DNA of 64,000 bases from Drosophila pseudoobscura (taxonomy: Eukaryota; Arthropoda; Insecta; Diptera; Drosophilidae). Under the pieces are notes generated by a model that was not told the origin of the DNA, did not search any database, and saw only the letters and a program-made list of their open reading frames with translations. A program made the position numbers and the translations under genes. The stretch covers positions 43,229,869 to 43,293,868 of the forward strand of contig NC_046683.1 in the NCBI RefSeq assembly GCF_009870125.1, given 5' to 3'. Shown piece by piece: positions 45,987 to 56,461 of this stretch; the first letter of the stretch is position 1, and each line of letters begins with the position of its first letter.

Positions 45987-46489
45987 CGATTTTTTTTTCC
46001 TGACATCAGAAAAGGTTATATTTTGGCTTAGATAAATTAGAAAAGGGATACATCAAATGGTAAGAGTTTGGTTTCAAATTGCACCCAAAGAAACCAAAGA
46101 AAATGAAACCCGAAATGTAAATGTTTCGAAAATCGTATAAATCGTATATGATCTGAGCTTAGGTTTCTCCATTTTAAAAAGAATTTTAGTTTAATGATTA
46201 TTTTTGTTGTTGTTTGAAAATTATGGAAAAACTGCATGATTAAAATTATGGATGAAAAATGTTTAAGAATAGAGTTGCGAAACATAAGGGAGATAGGAAG
46301 GACCCGATGTTTCCTTCAAGCTGATAACTCGACATCTCAGATAGTCGATACAGCCATTTAGGTCTTTCCAACTTTTGCCTGTTTATATCGACTTTAACTT
46401 GTATAAATGTATTAAATATATGTATGTATTATATTCTGGACGTTGACATGCAATGACTGCACAATTACTAATTACTAGAAAGGTATGTA

Positions 46490-47374
46490 AGGATTAGTGA
46501 TTTAATAAGAGGAAGAGAATTAGCGGTGGATATAATATGGTAGAGGGAATTGTAATCGGAGCATAAAACCCTAAACGGTTCACGCAAGGAATAATTCTAT
46601 CTACAAAGTGGAAGGAACAACGATATACAATTTCTAGTAAGTCTAATAGGAATCGTGAAGTTTATGCGGCTCAACAGATCGGGGCTGTCTACGTCACCCC
46701 TGATCAAGCTGTGCATAAAAATCTTTCTACGGTTTCTACGGTTTTTCTACGGTTAACTCTCCTAGAGTAAGATGGGAGTCTCACACCTTCATCCCAGTTA
46801 AGGCCCCGCAGTGCAAAGAGTAAAAAGTTTTTCTGTACTGATTCTATACGGTCCTGGTGTAATTTGTACTGAGGGAACCATACACAGGAGCCGTATTCTA
46901 AGATGGGACGAACAAACGAGGTATAGTCTTTGTTATATAGGGGTCGTCAAATTCCTTTGACCACCTCTTTATAAACCCAAGCACTCCCATGGCCTTATTT
47001 ACCATGGTACAAATGTTTTCGGAAAACTTAAACTTGGGGTCTAAAATAACACCCAGATCATCCACCAGGGTAATTCTATCAAGAGAACCACCAAATAGGG
47101 TATATCTTTCATATAACAAACATTCTTTGGTAGACATAGGTATAAGCCTTCTTTTTTTAGGTGATTTCGTATAAGATTTTTTTGGTTTTTTATTATTTGC
47201 TAAAAGCGTGTGCTCTGAATTCATAGGATGGATTTGGTATGGGTGTATTTGTAATATTTGGCTGTACAGTCCTTTGCCGATAGTCAACTCCAAAAAATGG
47301 TTGACATCAACTTTTGTCGTGCCGTGGCTGTTCTGCTTTCTGTCAAGTGTGAAAAATCGCGCTCTATGGGTCAA
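46490..47374 (-). mobile_element. Decayed non-LTR retrotransposon fragment (reverse transcriptase C-terminus)
   Basis: The frame at 46898-47374 contains the family block SLDRITLVDDLGVILDPKF, then MVNKAMGVLGFIKRWSKEF. This is the thumb/connection region of Jockey/CR1/R1-type reverse transcriptases. The match continues past the stop in a shifted phase (ILEYGSCVWFPQY at about 46880-46918, FALRGLNWDE near 46800). Frames are broken at least once near 46915 and decay below 46700. No endonuclease, gag or poly(A) tail is recognised, so it is a 5'-truncated, dead copy. Confidence 0.75.
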
Positions 47375-47770
47375 TGATAAATTTATATAGATTCGGGTCA
47401 GGTTGTGCTGGTTCTAAGAATGTCAGGGAAAATGACAAAAAAAAAGAGAGCCAGACAGTGGATAATTTTCCTGGCGCCGGCGTCCTGTCGTTCATTGTCC
47501 TCCTAACGACTGTAGACGCCTTGCAGATTCCTACCTGTACCCAGCCAAAACCAAAGTGTTACCTGTACCTTCCAATAAACCTGATCGACGGAACTGTCAC
47601 CTAAGCAGACAATTTTGGGTTGTTGATAATTTTAAATGGCGTGCCACTTCAATTACTTCTAGAGATACAAGGATACATGCACGAGGTAATCAAAGGAGTG
47701 CGCAGAATCTTGTCGAAAATTCGGCCTGCCTCAGTCAACAGTTTAGCCATCGTTATTTATCATTTACCAG

Positions 47771-48409
47771 ATGGAGCAGGAGGAGTACGAACCACTCAAA
47801 CCCAGCCCCAGCCCCAGAGCCAACCCCAACCCCCAGATACCAAATGGAAGATAATGCACTCGCACACATTTGTTTGGTTAGTTTGGTTTCGGTTGAGCTC
47901 AATTCAAGCATCAGAAATATCGTTTTACAGAGACGGATAACATATCCCATTCGGCTAGTTTTCATGGCTGATTAGTAGAGATTATTGTGGCATGGTAAAC
48001 ACTTGCGCCTCCTCTCCCGATGCGGCACTTGAAACGACTCGCAAGGAGCAGATCTTTAAGGGAGGGACATCAGCGATAGTGGAGTGTCGGACGAAATGCA
48101 TTTTCGAACACGAGATCGTCTTGCATGTCGAGGCATTAAATTTCAGGAGTCGTGTCAGATACTGCACTTGACAATTAAACACACACAGACTCAGAAACAC
48201 AACGCCGCAAAATACCAGATGAAATTCGTGTTGTCAAATATAACAGCGTTCCGGACGAGGACTCAAGGCCGGAGCCGGAGCCAGAGTCAGAGTCAGGACC
48301 CCAGTGGGTCCTCGTTGAAACTAGATCCCTGCGCCGCCTAAAAGTCGCTTTGTGGAGTCTCAAGTGCTTGTGCCCTAAAGATAATTATTTACGATCCATA
48401 CTCAATTGA
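47771..48409 (+). other. Three short open segments, possible broken or multi-exon gene
   Basis: Segment a, 47771-47854, starts MEQEEYEPLKPSPSPRANPN after a pyrimidine tract and CAG. Segment b, 47992-48171, is a 59-codon frame beginning MVNTCASSPDAALETTRKEQ with natural composition. Segment c, 48179-48409, is open without an ATG and holds RPEPEPESESGPQWVLVETR then SLRRLKVALWSLKCLCP. The three lie in different phases, and I found no consensus splice pair joining b to c. It may be a real gene with missed introns, a pseudogene, or unrelated frames. Segment c has a basic amphipathic stretch faintly like the Bearded helix. Confidence 0.3.
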
Positions 48410-48630
48410 GACTAATGGATTTCCATATCGAGTCTCGACAATTTGTGAAATATCCTAGACACCTATTTGTAAAAATCGTAACCATTCGAAAGCCACTCGA
48501 TGGCGGCCAATCAGCGGTCCATCTTCCAGGCATCGTTAAAAAAAGAGAGATACAAATTTTAACCGACTTTCTGTGGAACATTTTCGGCATAATTTCCATC
48601 GATCGTTCTGGCGGTCAATTTCCTTTGTGA

Positions 48631-48647
48631 ACACGTGTGCAAGGGTC
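48631..48647 (-). promoter_or_regulatory. CACGTG element, copy 3
   Basis: On the minus strand it reads GACCCTTGCACACGTGT. It shares GACCCTTGCAC and a CACGTG core, shifted by two bases, with the copies at 40819 and 45810. Confidence 0.45.
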
Positions 48648-48649
48648 GC

Positions 48650-49639
48650 CTTTGTTTAATTTATTTTCTTGTTTCTTTTTTACTTCTCTGTGCTGGCCCT
48701 GCCACTGCCCCTTTCCCTGACCTTCCCCGACCTACTTGTGTCCCCTGTGGCGATGCATTTTATTGATTTTGGATTTTCGAATCTTCTCTCTGCGGTCCTC
48801 TTGCTTTTCAGGGGCGTTCTGGTACATTGTGCCCGGGTACGGGTAAAATGTTGGGCATTTTTTCTGGGGCGTTTTGGGAGTGCAACCCAACAATCATCTA
48901 CAACCGATATTGTTAAAAGATTGATGGGAGACTTTTTGGTGTAAATTGTTAACACTGTTTTCCCTCTGACTTTGGTGGCCCTTGGATCCTGACTATCCTG
49001 GCTAAGGGATAGAAGGGCGGAGCCAAAACTCCTCTCTATACTTCTCCCTGTGTTCCGCTGAAAAAGTGTTTTCTAGTGAGTCCTAAAACATCATTTGATG
49101 TGTTGAGCATGTATACTTACGAGCATCTTTCCGAACAAGCCTCTTAGTCTAACAATTTACTAATGAGCCGGGCGATCGATAGGAAGTGACTCGGGACTTT
49201 GGGAATAACGAAGAGATGCCGTTGCTGAATGCAATTATTTAATTATTCCTTTTTGATTTCTTATCGATGGTAATAATAAAATACAATCTTGAGGGATCCA
49301 TCTATGTCATAATGGACTCAGGCTTGGACATCGATATTTTGATAAAAAAGTAGTTCAACGACACTCAAAAAATGAGCAAGAACGCTGAGAGCCGCAGCAC
49401 TACTACTTTTATACCCGCACAGAGTCAGTACATATATACATATGTAATATTATGAATAATCGCGATTTTATTTGTTTCCATTTTTACGCTACATCTCAAC
49501 GTCTCTCCCTTACGTTACCAAAAACAAGTTAGTATTTTGCTGACGAGTCAGTAATAGTATTGAAGTACGTAATTCGATTTGGTTTATTCAAAATTCATTT
49601 GTGGAAATACAGCAATAAATTTTATATTTGAAAATAAAA
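48650..49639. other. Intergenic, upstream of the uridine-phosphorylase-like gene
   Basis: Contains a diverged end of the dispersed repeat at about 49370-49450 (GCCGCAGCACTACTACTTTTATACCCGC and CAGAGTCAGTA). No gene or clear promoter is seen. Confidence 0.45.
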
Positions 49640-50936
49640 ATGGCCGCAAAGTGCAAAACTGCAGGCGCAATGCAATGCGACTTGACCCGCGACGTTTGCC
49701 AGTTGAAGGGCAAGTACCGCACTACTAATACAATCACAATAAGCAGTGTAAGCGAACAGTTAGATCCCACAGAATCGGTGAGGTCACAGGGCAAGCAGCT
49801 TGGCCGGCTGGTCAGGCACATGAAGATGGGGTGCAAAAAGCCGCCAAATCAGAGCACTCTAAAGGGTCTCAATCCCTGCCTGCCTTGCTTCAAGCCTGAC
49901 TTTCTCTATCATCTGGGCATGGACACGGCCACGACGAACTTCCCCAAGGTCTTTGGCGATGTGCGGGTAAGTCGAATTATGACAATAATGATCCTTCGGT
50001 GGTCATCTCGGTGGAGTGCTCTGAATCCGTAGTTTGTTTGCATGGGTGGTACGCCTGGACGCATGGAGAGATTTGCTTACAGGATTATGAAGGACCTCCG
50101 TCTGAAGCTGAGCCCGGTAACTACTCTTAGGAATATGGCCGATGGTCATCGCTTTGCGCTCTACAAAGTGGGCCCAGTGCTGTGTGTCAGTCATGGCATG
50201 GGGTGTCCGTCGATTTCCATACTGCTCCATGAGCTCTTCAAGATGATGCACTATGCAAAGTGTCAGAATCCCGTCTTCATCAGAATTGGGACCTGCGGCG
50301 GCATCGGAATAGAGCCCGGAACCGTGGTCATCAGCTCGGAGGCACTGGACTGCAAACTCAATCCCTGTTATGAGGTAATCGTTCAGGGCAAAATCGTGCA
50401 GCATTGCAGCAAACTAGACCAGTGTTTGGCCCAAGAGCTCCAATCACTGGCGAATCCTTGCGAAGTTGACTTTGAGACAGTTGTTGGTAAGACCATTTGC
50501 GCCGACGACTTCTATGAAGGCCAGTCCCGACTCGATGGTGCCTTCTGCGACTACACGAGTCACTCGAAGACCGCCTATCTTCTCGGCCTGAAGGGTAACG
50601 GAGTGGTCAATTTCGATATGGAGAGTACCGCCTTTGCCGCTCTCACAAAGAGGGCCAATATACGCTCTGCCGTCGTCTGCGTTAGCGTCATCGATCGTAT
50701 GAACGGTGATCAGGTAAGCGAATCTGACATCAACTAGCACTCCTCCCATTCAAAATTAATTCTCTGATGATTCACATTAGATACGTGCATGTCCGAAATC
50801 CCTTAGTGTGTGGGAGAAGCGGCCTCAGGAGCTCGTGTCGCGATACATTCGCAAAGTACTCCTGGACGAAGTCAACGAAGCCAAAAAAGTGAATGACGTT
50901 CCTGCCCGCTGCGTGGGAGGAGAATCGGAGATCTGA
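49640..50936 (+). CDS. Uridine phosphorylase family protein
   Basis: Three exons (49640-49966, 50033-50713, 50781-50936) join in frame to 387 residues. The ATG at 49640 is chosen because the frame upstream has no other ATG. Family motifs: KPDFLYHLGMDT, then FGDVRFVCMGGTPGRM across the exon 1/2 junction, then FIRIGTCGGIGIEPGTVVIS and VNFDMESTAFAAL. These correspond to the phosphate loop, the GTSGGIG-type loop and the ribose/base loop of uridine phosphorylase. The reaction is reversible phosphorolysis of uridine to uracil and ribose-1-phosphate. Two loop residues are odd: the usual Ser in GTSGG is Cys, and the usual Glu before MES is Asp. An N-terminal extension of about 85 residues precedes the core. 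Several paralogues exist in flies, so no symbol is given. Confidence 0.85.
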
Positions 50937-51139
50937 ATTGCGGCGAAGGATTATTTATTTACATACTTTCTCTGGCACTCCCGAGGCTATCTATGGCACA
51001 TCCAAGTTCTGAGTTCTCTGCCAAAATAAAAACAAAACCTATATGGGCATTTTCTACGCTTCTTCCCTTACGGTTTTCTCACACCTTCACTTGCCATGGT
51101 ATGATATCACAGGTTGGATACAACATTTTATTTATTTAG

Positions 51140-51300
51140 TTCCTTTAGTCTTTGGGGTCAAGGCTCTCATCGAAACGGACGGACGGACAAACGGACATAT
51201 GTAGCTATATCGACTCGCCGAATTGTTGCCGATAAAGAATATATATGTTTGGATATATATGGACGTTCCACACGTCCAAATAAATCCCATCAGTTCCGAG
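51140..51300 (+). repeat. Dispersed repeat fragment
   Basis: GGACGGACGGACAAACGGAC followed by ATCGACTCGCCGAATTGTTGCCGATAAAGAATATATAT follows the GACGGACAGACGG...ATCGACTCGGCTATTGATGC pattern of the copy at 54160-54260. Confidence 0.6.
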
Positions 51301-53099
51301 TGAATTTGCATACATTTGAACAAGTATTTTCTTGATGACTATATCATACGGTATTGCTCAGATAAGAAGGATTCAAATCGGATCACAATAGTTGCAGAGG
51401 GTAAAAGCTTCAATGTCAGAGGCCAATGTCTTTATTGTTTCTCGTTAGGATTGAAATATGGAATCAATCCTTGTCGAGCACCCACCTAAATGGCTATTGT
51501 AGCAAACAAAAGCCCCTGTAAACCTCATATGAACATGAAATCAGCCTAAAGATTACGCTACGCTGAACGAAATCGTTCTGTTAAGATGCGAGCAAAGGAG
51601 AATCGTTTCTCTTGCAGAACAGTAGACATGCGAGGACAAAGGCCGTGGCCTGGCAAGCCGCGCATTTCTGGCCAACAACTCGAGGTAGCACACAAAACAC
51701 ACATCAGACATAAAATGCTTCAAATTTGCTCTTTGTTTTGTCAAAATACCAAATAACATAAGCGACAAGATCTCATTTTCCAATTTCCCAAAAGCGAAAT
51801 ACGAAATAATAGAGTAGAGAGAGAGCAATAGGTCGAGTCACAGGAAAAATTTGAGCAATTTAAAAGATTATCACGTTAGGGATCTGTCTGTCGCAGAGGA
51901 GAGGAGGGGAGGGGAGACACGCAAAATGGAACAAATAGAACTTTGTTTGACTGGCATTGTGTAAACATGGCTCTGGGCTGTGGCTGAGTCCTGGATTCGC
52001 ATTTGGATTGGGATTCGGTCGAGTAGACAACCGATCATTATTTCTTGTTATTCTTTGGAAATAAGTTGTGAAGAATAGAAACCTTTTTTTCTGCTCGCCG
52101 TTCGCTCCCTCTCGCTGTCTATTCGAAATGGTCCAGCACCAAATTAGAGCTCGTTAAAAGGCACACTTTTGTGTGTCAGTATCTGTGTCTCTGTCGGTGT
52201 CGGTGTCCCGGGATCAGACGCTAGACACAGAGCCCTGTCCTGCCCTGCCCTGCCCTACCCAGAGTCGAGACAGCGGATTACCCTTACCCCCGCCTGGGTC
52301 CCATCCGAGCCCAGATCACGTTTCAACAGTTTCTACTGCAGGGGCTGAGCATCCAGGCAGTCAGCATTCAGCTCTGTTGTCGGGGCTATTAATAAGCCTG
52401 GCGGTTGGTGGCTGGTGACAACACGTGAAACTCCATGACGTCTCACTGGGCACTGTGATGTTGGCCAAACCTTCCTCCAACCTTCCTCCGGCCCAACAAT
52501 GAACAGTCCTGGCAAACACGGCCAATTTCCCAAAAACGTGTTTACAAATATTTTCAAAAGCGGGGCAAACAATGCGACCGCCTTAGGGGGATTCTTTGGC
52601 CCTATTGTTTGTATTTTGCATGACTTTTCTTTTAACCATATCCATATATATATATATACATATGTCTAACTGCATGTATACCCATGCTGCCCTGGATGGC
52701 TGTTGTTCTTTTTTAAATGTTTTGTCTTTCGAATCTATAGCTGCATGTATCTATATCCCCATCAAAGTGTCAATTTGTTGCATCTCTTGTTCTTTTTTTT
52801 TTGGTGGTCGATTTCCTCTATGATTGAGCAGTAAGCGCAATCCATAAATTGGTATGTTCCTATATTTCTCTATTAACATTATTATTTGGGTTCTTCGAAG
52901 TAAGTAAAATGGGGAAGAAGAAATCGATTTCGTTCTCCACTGTTTCCAATCTTATTTAGGAGGCTTTATGTTGGTCCACTAAATATATTTGTTTCTTCAT
53001 CAAGAATACAATTATTGGGCATCACTGTTTTTGCACAATATTGTATGTGTCGTCCCATTTCTCCTTGCCAGTTACTAGGTCTTTTTCATTCCAAGGATT

Positions 53100-53330
53100 C
53101 ATTCCATGTCCAATTCGACCCATGAGCTATAAAGCCAAAAGGAAGCTTTTCTGAACCCATAAAGCATATGAATATATAGCCCTGGCTGTGTGTTTGTGCG
53201 TCTGTCTGTCCTGATGAACGCTTAGGTCTCATGGAATCATAAGAGCTAGATCCACAAAACAACAACGGGCAAGTACTAAGGTGAATCTGATAGGACAATG
53301 ATGTCTTATCACGGATTGACAAATAAAATC
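53100..53330 (-). repeat. Dispersed repeat fragment
   Basis: GAACCCATAAAGCATATGAATATATAG, then a GTGTGTTTGTGCGTCTGTCTGTCC tract and CATAAGAGCTAGATCCACAAA, give the inverted layout of the family, diverged. Confidence 0.5.
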
Positions 53331-53499
53331 AGAATAATCTATAGGTATGTATATATACATATATATACAGAAGTATATGGTGAATAGTTTCGTTTTCCGT
53401 CGTTTTCACAGGACCTAAATTGTCGAATGTCACTAAGGAGTGCATTTTTATTCAACAGGTGGGCGAAGATGCTATTTGACCCTATAATATGAGAATGAT

Positions 53500-54360
53500 T
53501 TACGTTTATAGTTCAACGAGGGGGAACGTTGTGAGTTGCTGCGGACACCGCAACTCCGCTACTTTATACCCGATACTTAGTCAGTATGGCTCTCCTCCGG
53601 CAGACGCCGCGAATATTAAACGACATTTTGAGATATACGTTTTATAGTGAGATCTAACAGGAGTGCGGATACCAAATTTGGTTACTCTAGCGTTAATAGT
53701 CTCCGAGATTTGTGGATGCCCCAGACTTTCGTCCTTTGTGGGGCGGAAGGGGGTGTGTCGAAATTTTGACACAAAACGGTCAAGGTCCGATATCACAGGA
53801 GTGTGGATACCAAATTTGGTTGCTCTGGCTCTTATAGGTTCTGAGATCCTTGAACTCATATTTTGCAATTGGCAAAACCGACCATGAAACCTGCGTGTTA
53901 GAGAGAGACAGAGCGAGAAAGAATGAAATTGTGTTCTTGATTCTGGCTATAATAATTATACGATCTGGTTCAGATTTTGCACTCTAGAAGATATAGTCAT
54001 CCTCTACGATTCTGTTTTTTTAGTTTTCTCGTATCTTTTAATTTGTGGATGCCACGGATTTTCGCCCTTTGTGGGGGCGGAAGTGGGCGGGGCAAAGTTT
54101 TGAAATATACTTGTAGCAGTGACATATCACAGAAGTCCGGATATAAAACTTCGTTGCTAGGGACGGACAGACGGACGGACGGACAGACGGGCAGACAGAC
54201 AGACAGACAGACAGGGCTCAATCGACTCGGCTATTGATGCTGATCAAGAATATATATACTTTATGGGGTCGGAAACGATTCCTTCTGGACGTTAGACACA
54301 TCCATTTTCACCACAAATCTAATATACCCCAATACTCATTTTGAGTACCGGGTATAAGAA
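53500..54360 (+). repeat. Dispersed repeat, best copy
   Basis: It begins near TTCAACGAGGGGGAACGTTG and ends at GAGTACCGGGTATAA. Inside are two tandem-like blocks around GGAGTGTGGATACCAAATTT (53660 and 53800), a GAGAGAGACAGAGCGAG stretch, and a GACGGACAGACGG tract (54155-54215). The end block is ACTTTATGGGGTCGGAAACG to ACCACAAATCTAATATACCCC. The inverted counterpart is at 61757-62700. No protein is encoded. It is non-autonomous, and the family name was not determined. Confidence 0.8.
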
Positions 54361-56008
54361 TCTGTTGGATGTTGGGGGAATGGAATGATACGCATAGTTT
54401 AATAGCTATGTTGGAAGATGTATTGGCAGAATGTTGAGAGGGTGGAGACTACTTTGAGTCTTGGGATCTTGGCTATTGCAGACGATCTGTGATCTTTTTG
54501 CGATCCTTTCTTCAACAGATGGATGAAATATGGTCCCCCGCATGATCTCTATGGCTGTAGTTATTTTCTTTCAAAACATATTTCCTCTAAACTTATCTAT
54601 GGATTCTACATATATGCCGAAGATAATCGCAGCCATTTTGCATGCCTAAACAATGCTTAATCCTTGGTAAATTACTCCTTCCCTAGGACCTTATCTAGGG
54701 ATATTATCGGGAATTTGTTGAATACTCGCATATCGGCTGTGTTATTTCAATTTTGCCTAAAAAAACACATCCACATGCGGACGACGGACAATCCCTTTAG
54801 ATGGAGTGCCATTGATAACAAATTTCATACGTAAAGATTACTTAAAAGGAGCTCAGTGCGTAAAAATGTTATTGTAGGATTATGCTTCCTGTTTCTTTGA
54901 AACTCGCTCAACACAAACAACCCATACATACTCGTACTCCTACTCCTACTCGTACATATATCTATAACTGTCAGTGACAAAAGAGCGGATCAATAGGACT
55001 AGGAATAGAATTGGAAATGGAATTGGAATGCATGCGAGGCCCATCCATTGTGCATATGTGTGTATGTGGGTTGGGTTTCCATGGTCAACCGCTATGTTGG
55101 CTTGCCACGGTAGTCGGGTCGGATTTGGGTTTGGGTTCGGGTTTGGGTATGTGTGTGAGGGAGCGACTTCTTCTTTTCTTAATTCTTCCGTTCTGGCCTC
55201 TAGGCGTTCGGGAGGCGACATGTAGGTAAACAAAGACTGACACAGTCGCATATACATATGCATACATGTATGTGTGGGAGTTGGAGGCTTCTTGCCATCG
55301 GTGATTAGCTCTTTTGTTGGTATCGTCTTCCACCTCCACGGCATTGTTGATGTCTATATGGGCTCAAAGTGCACAATGTCCGTACGAGATACTTGCCTTC
55401 TCTAGTAGCAATTGAGTTCAAACAAGGAGAGTATCTTTCAATCTGCTTACTGGCGATTCCATCTAATCTAGTATCATAGGGAATTGAATTCTTGTGATTT
55501 AATCGGAATTCGCATATACATATGTGTACTTCACCGACTTAAATAGTTTCGTTTTGGGCCATGAAACAAGATGGAAATATTATGAATGGAAAAAGTCGCA
55601 GACTTTTCATATTGCGGGCTCCATCTTTTAAAATTGTAATCCAAAAACCATTATTAACTATTAACTAACTATTAAATATTTTGTTTCCGTTGACTTACGT
55701 TTCTTTTTCCTGTTGCTTGGTCTCCAGATTATATTAGAAAACCTAGGTCTCATCAATTAATAACAAGCGTAATTTAAAAGATATCTATATGAAATTTGTG
55801 GTTTAATATGATTGCTAATTACGGGATGACTGTACAAAAGTTCAATAGAATCAGTCAACTATATCGAATATATACAATAGTTCCGATCCTTCCAAATATT
55901 TAAAGATTTTGAAATACCATTCCAAATATAGTTTACCAGTAACTTATGTATGTAACTTTAAATTTATTAAAATGCAAATATCTGAACTATATTCTTCAAA
56001 GTTGACAT

Positions 56009-56461
56009 CTAATAATAATCTTGAACTTCTTTATCCAACAATATATTTTCTTCGGAAAGCCTTGAAGACGATTTTGATAACTTTGAATTTAAAGGATCAG
56101 ATTTAAAGAGAAGAGCATGCAAATCTTTCGGGTTTGAGCACTTTACTTTTGCGTTTCTCGATAAATCGTAGCTTGGAAAAAGATTTGCGTTGTAAGATAT
56201 AGTTTTCCATTTCACAAGCTTGTATGCATTTTTGGTAAATCGCGCAAATACATACATTAATCGCCAAAGCTTCCTCAGGACTGAATTTAATTGGAAGTTT
56301 GGGATCACTGCTAGCACATTTTATTGTTTTTGCCATGACCCCTTCATCTGAATTGAGCAATGATCTAACTTTTGAAGTATTTCCCTCCCCTCCTTTGTAC
56401 AAGCTTTGTACGATGCATCGTCGCTAAAACCCTTCATATTAGGGTTGCGCAAGGAAGCCAT
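56009..56461 (-). pseudogene. Protein-like frames with phase breaks
   Basis: An ATG at 56461 opens MASLRNPNMKGFSDDASYKA, which stops near 56325. An overlapping phase continues with KCASSDPKLPIKFSPEEALA and a Cys/Lys-rich helix-like part (56103-56402). A third ends SRLSEENILLDKEVQDYY (to 56009). The composition of the pieces is protein-like and they abut with phase shifts. This suggests a small gene broken by indels or one with tiny introns. No family is recognised. Confidence 0.3.

Larger units (their letters stand above)
50937..53499. other. Gene-poor flank with repeat fragments
   Basis: AATAAA near 51023 probably ends the uridine-phosphorylase-like transcript. Repeat fragments lie at 51140-51300 and 53100-53330. 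CTCTGTCGGTGTCGGTGTC and CCTGCCCTGCCCTGCC simple sequence lies near 52190-52255. No other gene is supported. Confidence 0.55.

Noticed and set aside
53640-53840. Regularly spaced GGATACCAAATTTGG blocks suggesting an array
   Set aside because: Only two blocks, and they belong to the dispersed repeat. CRISPR arrays do not occur in fly genomes and nothing array-like is present.
54155-54215. GACGGACAGACGG tract as an independent satellite
   Set aside because: The same tract occurs at the same relative place in other copies of the dispersed repeat, so it is an internal part of that element.
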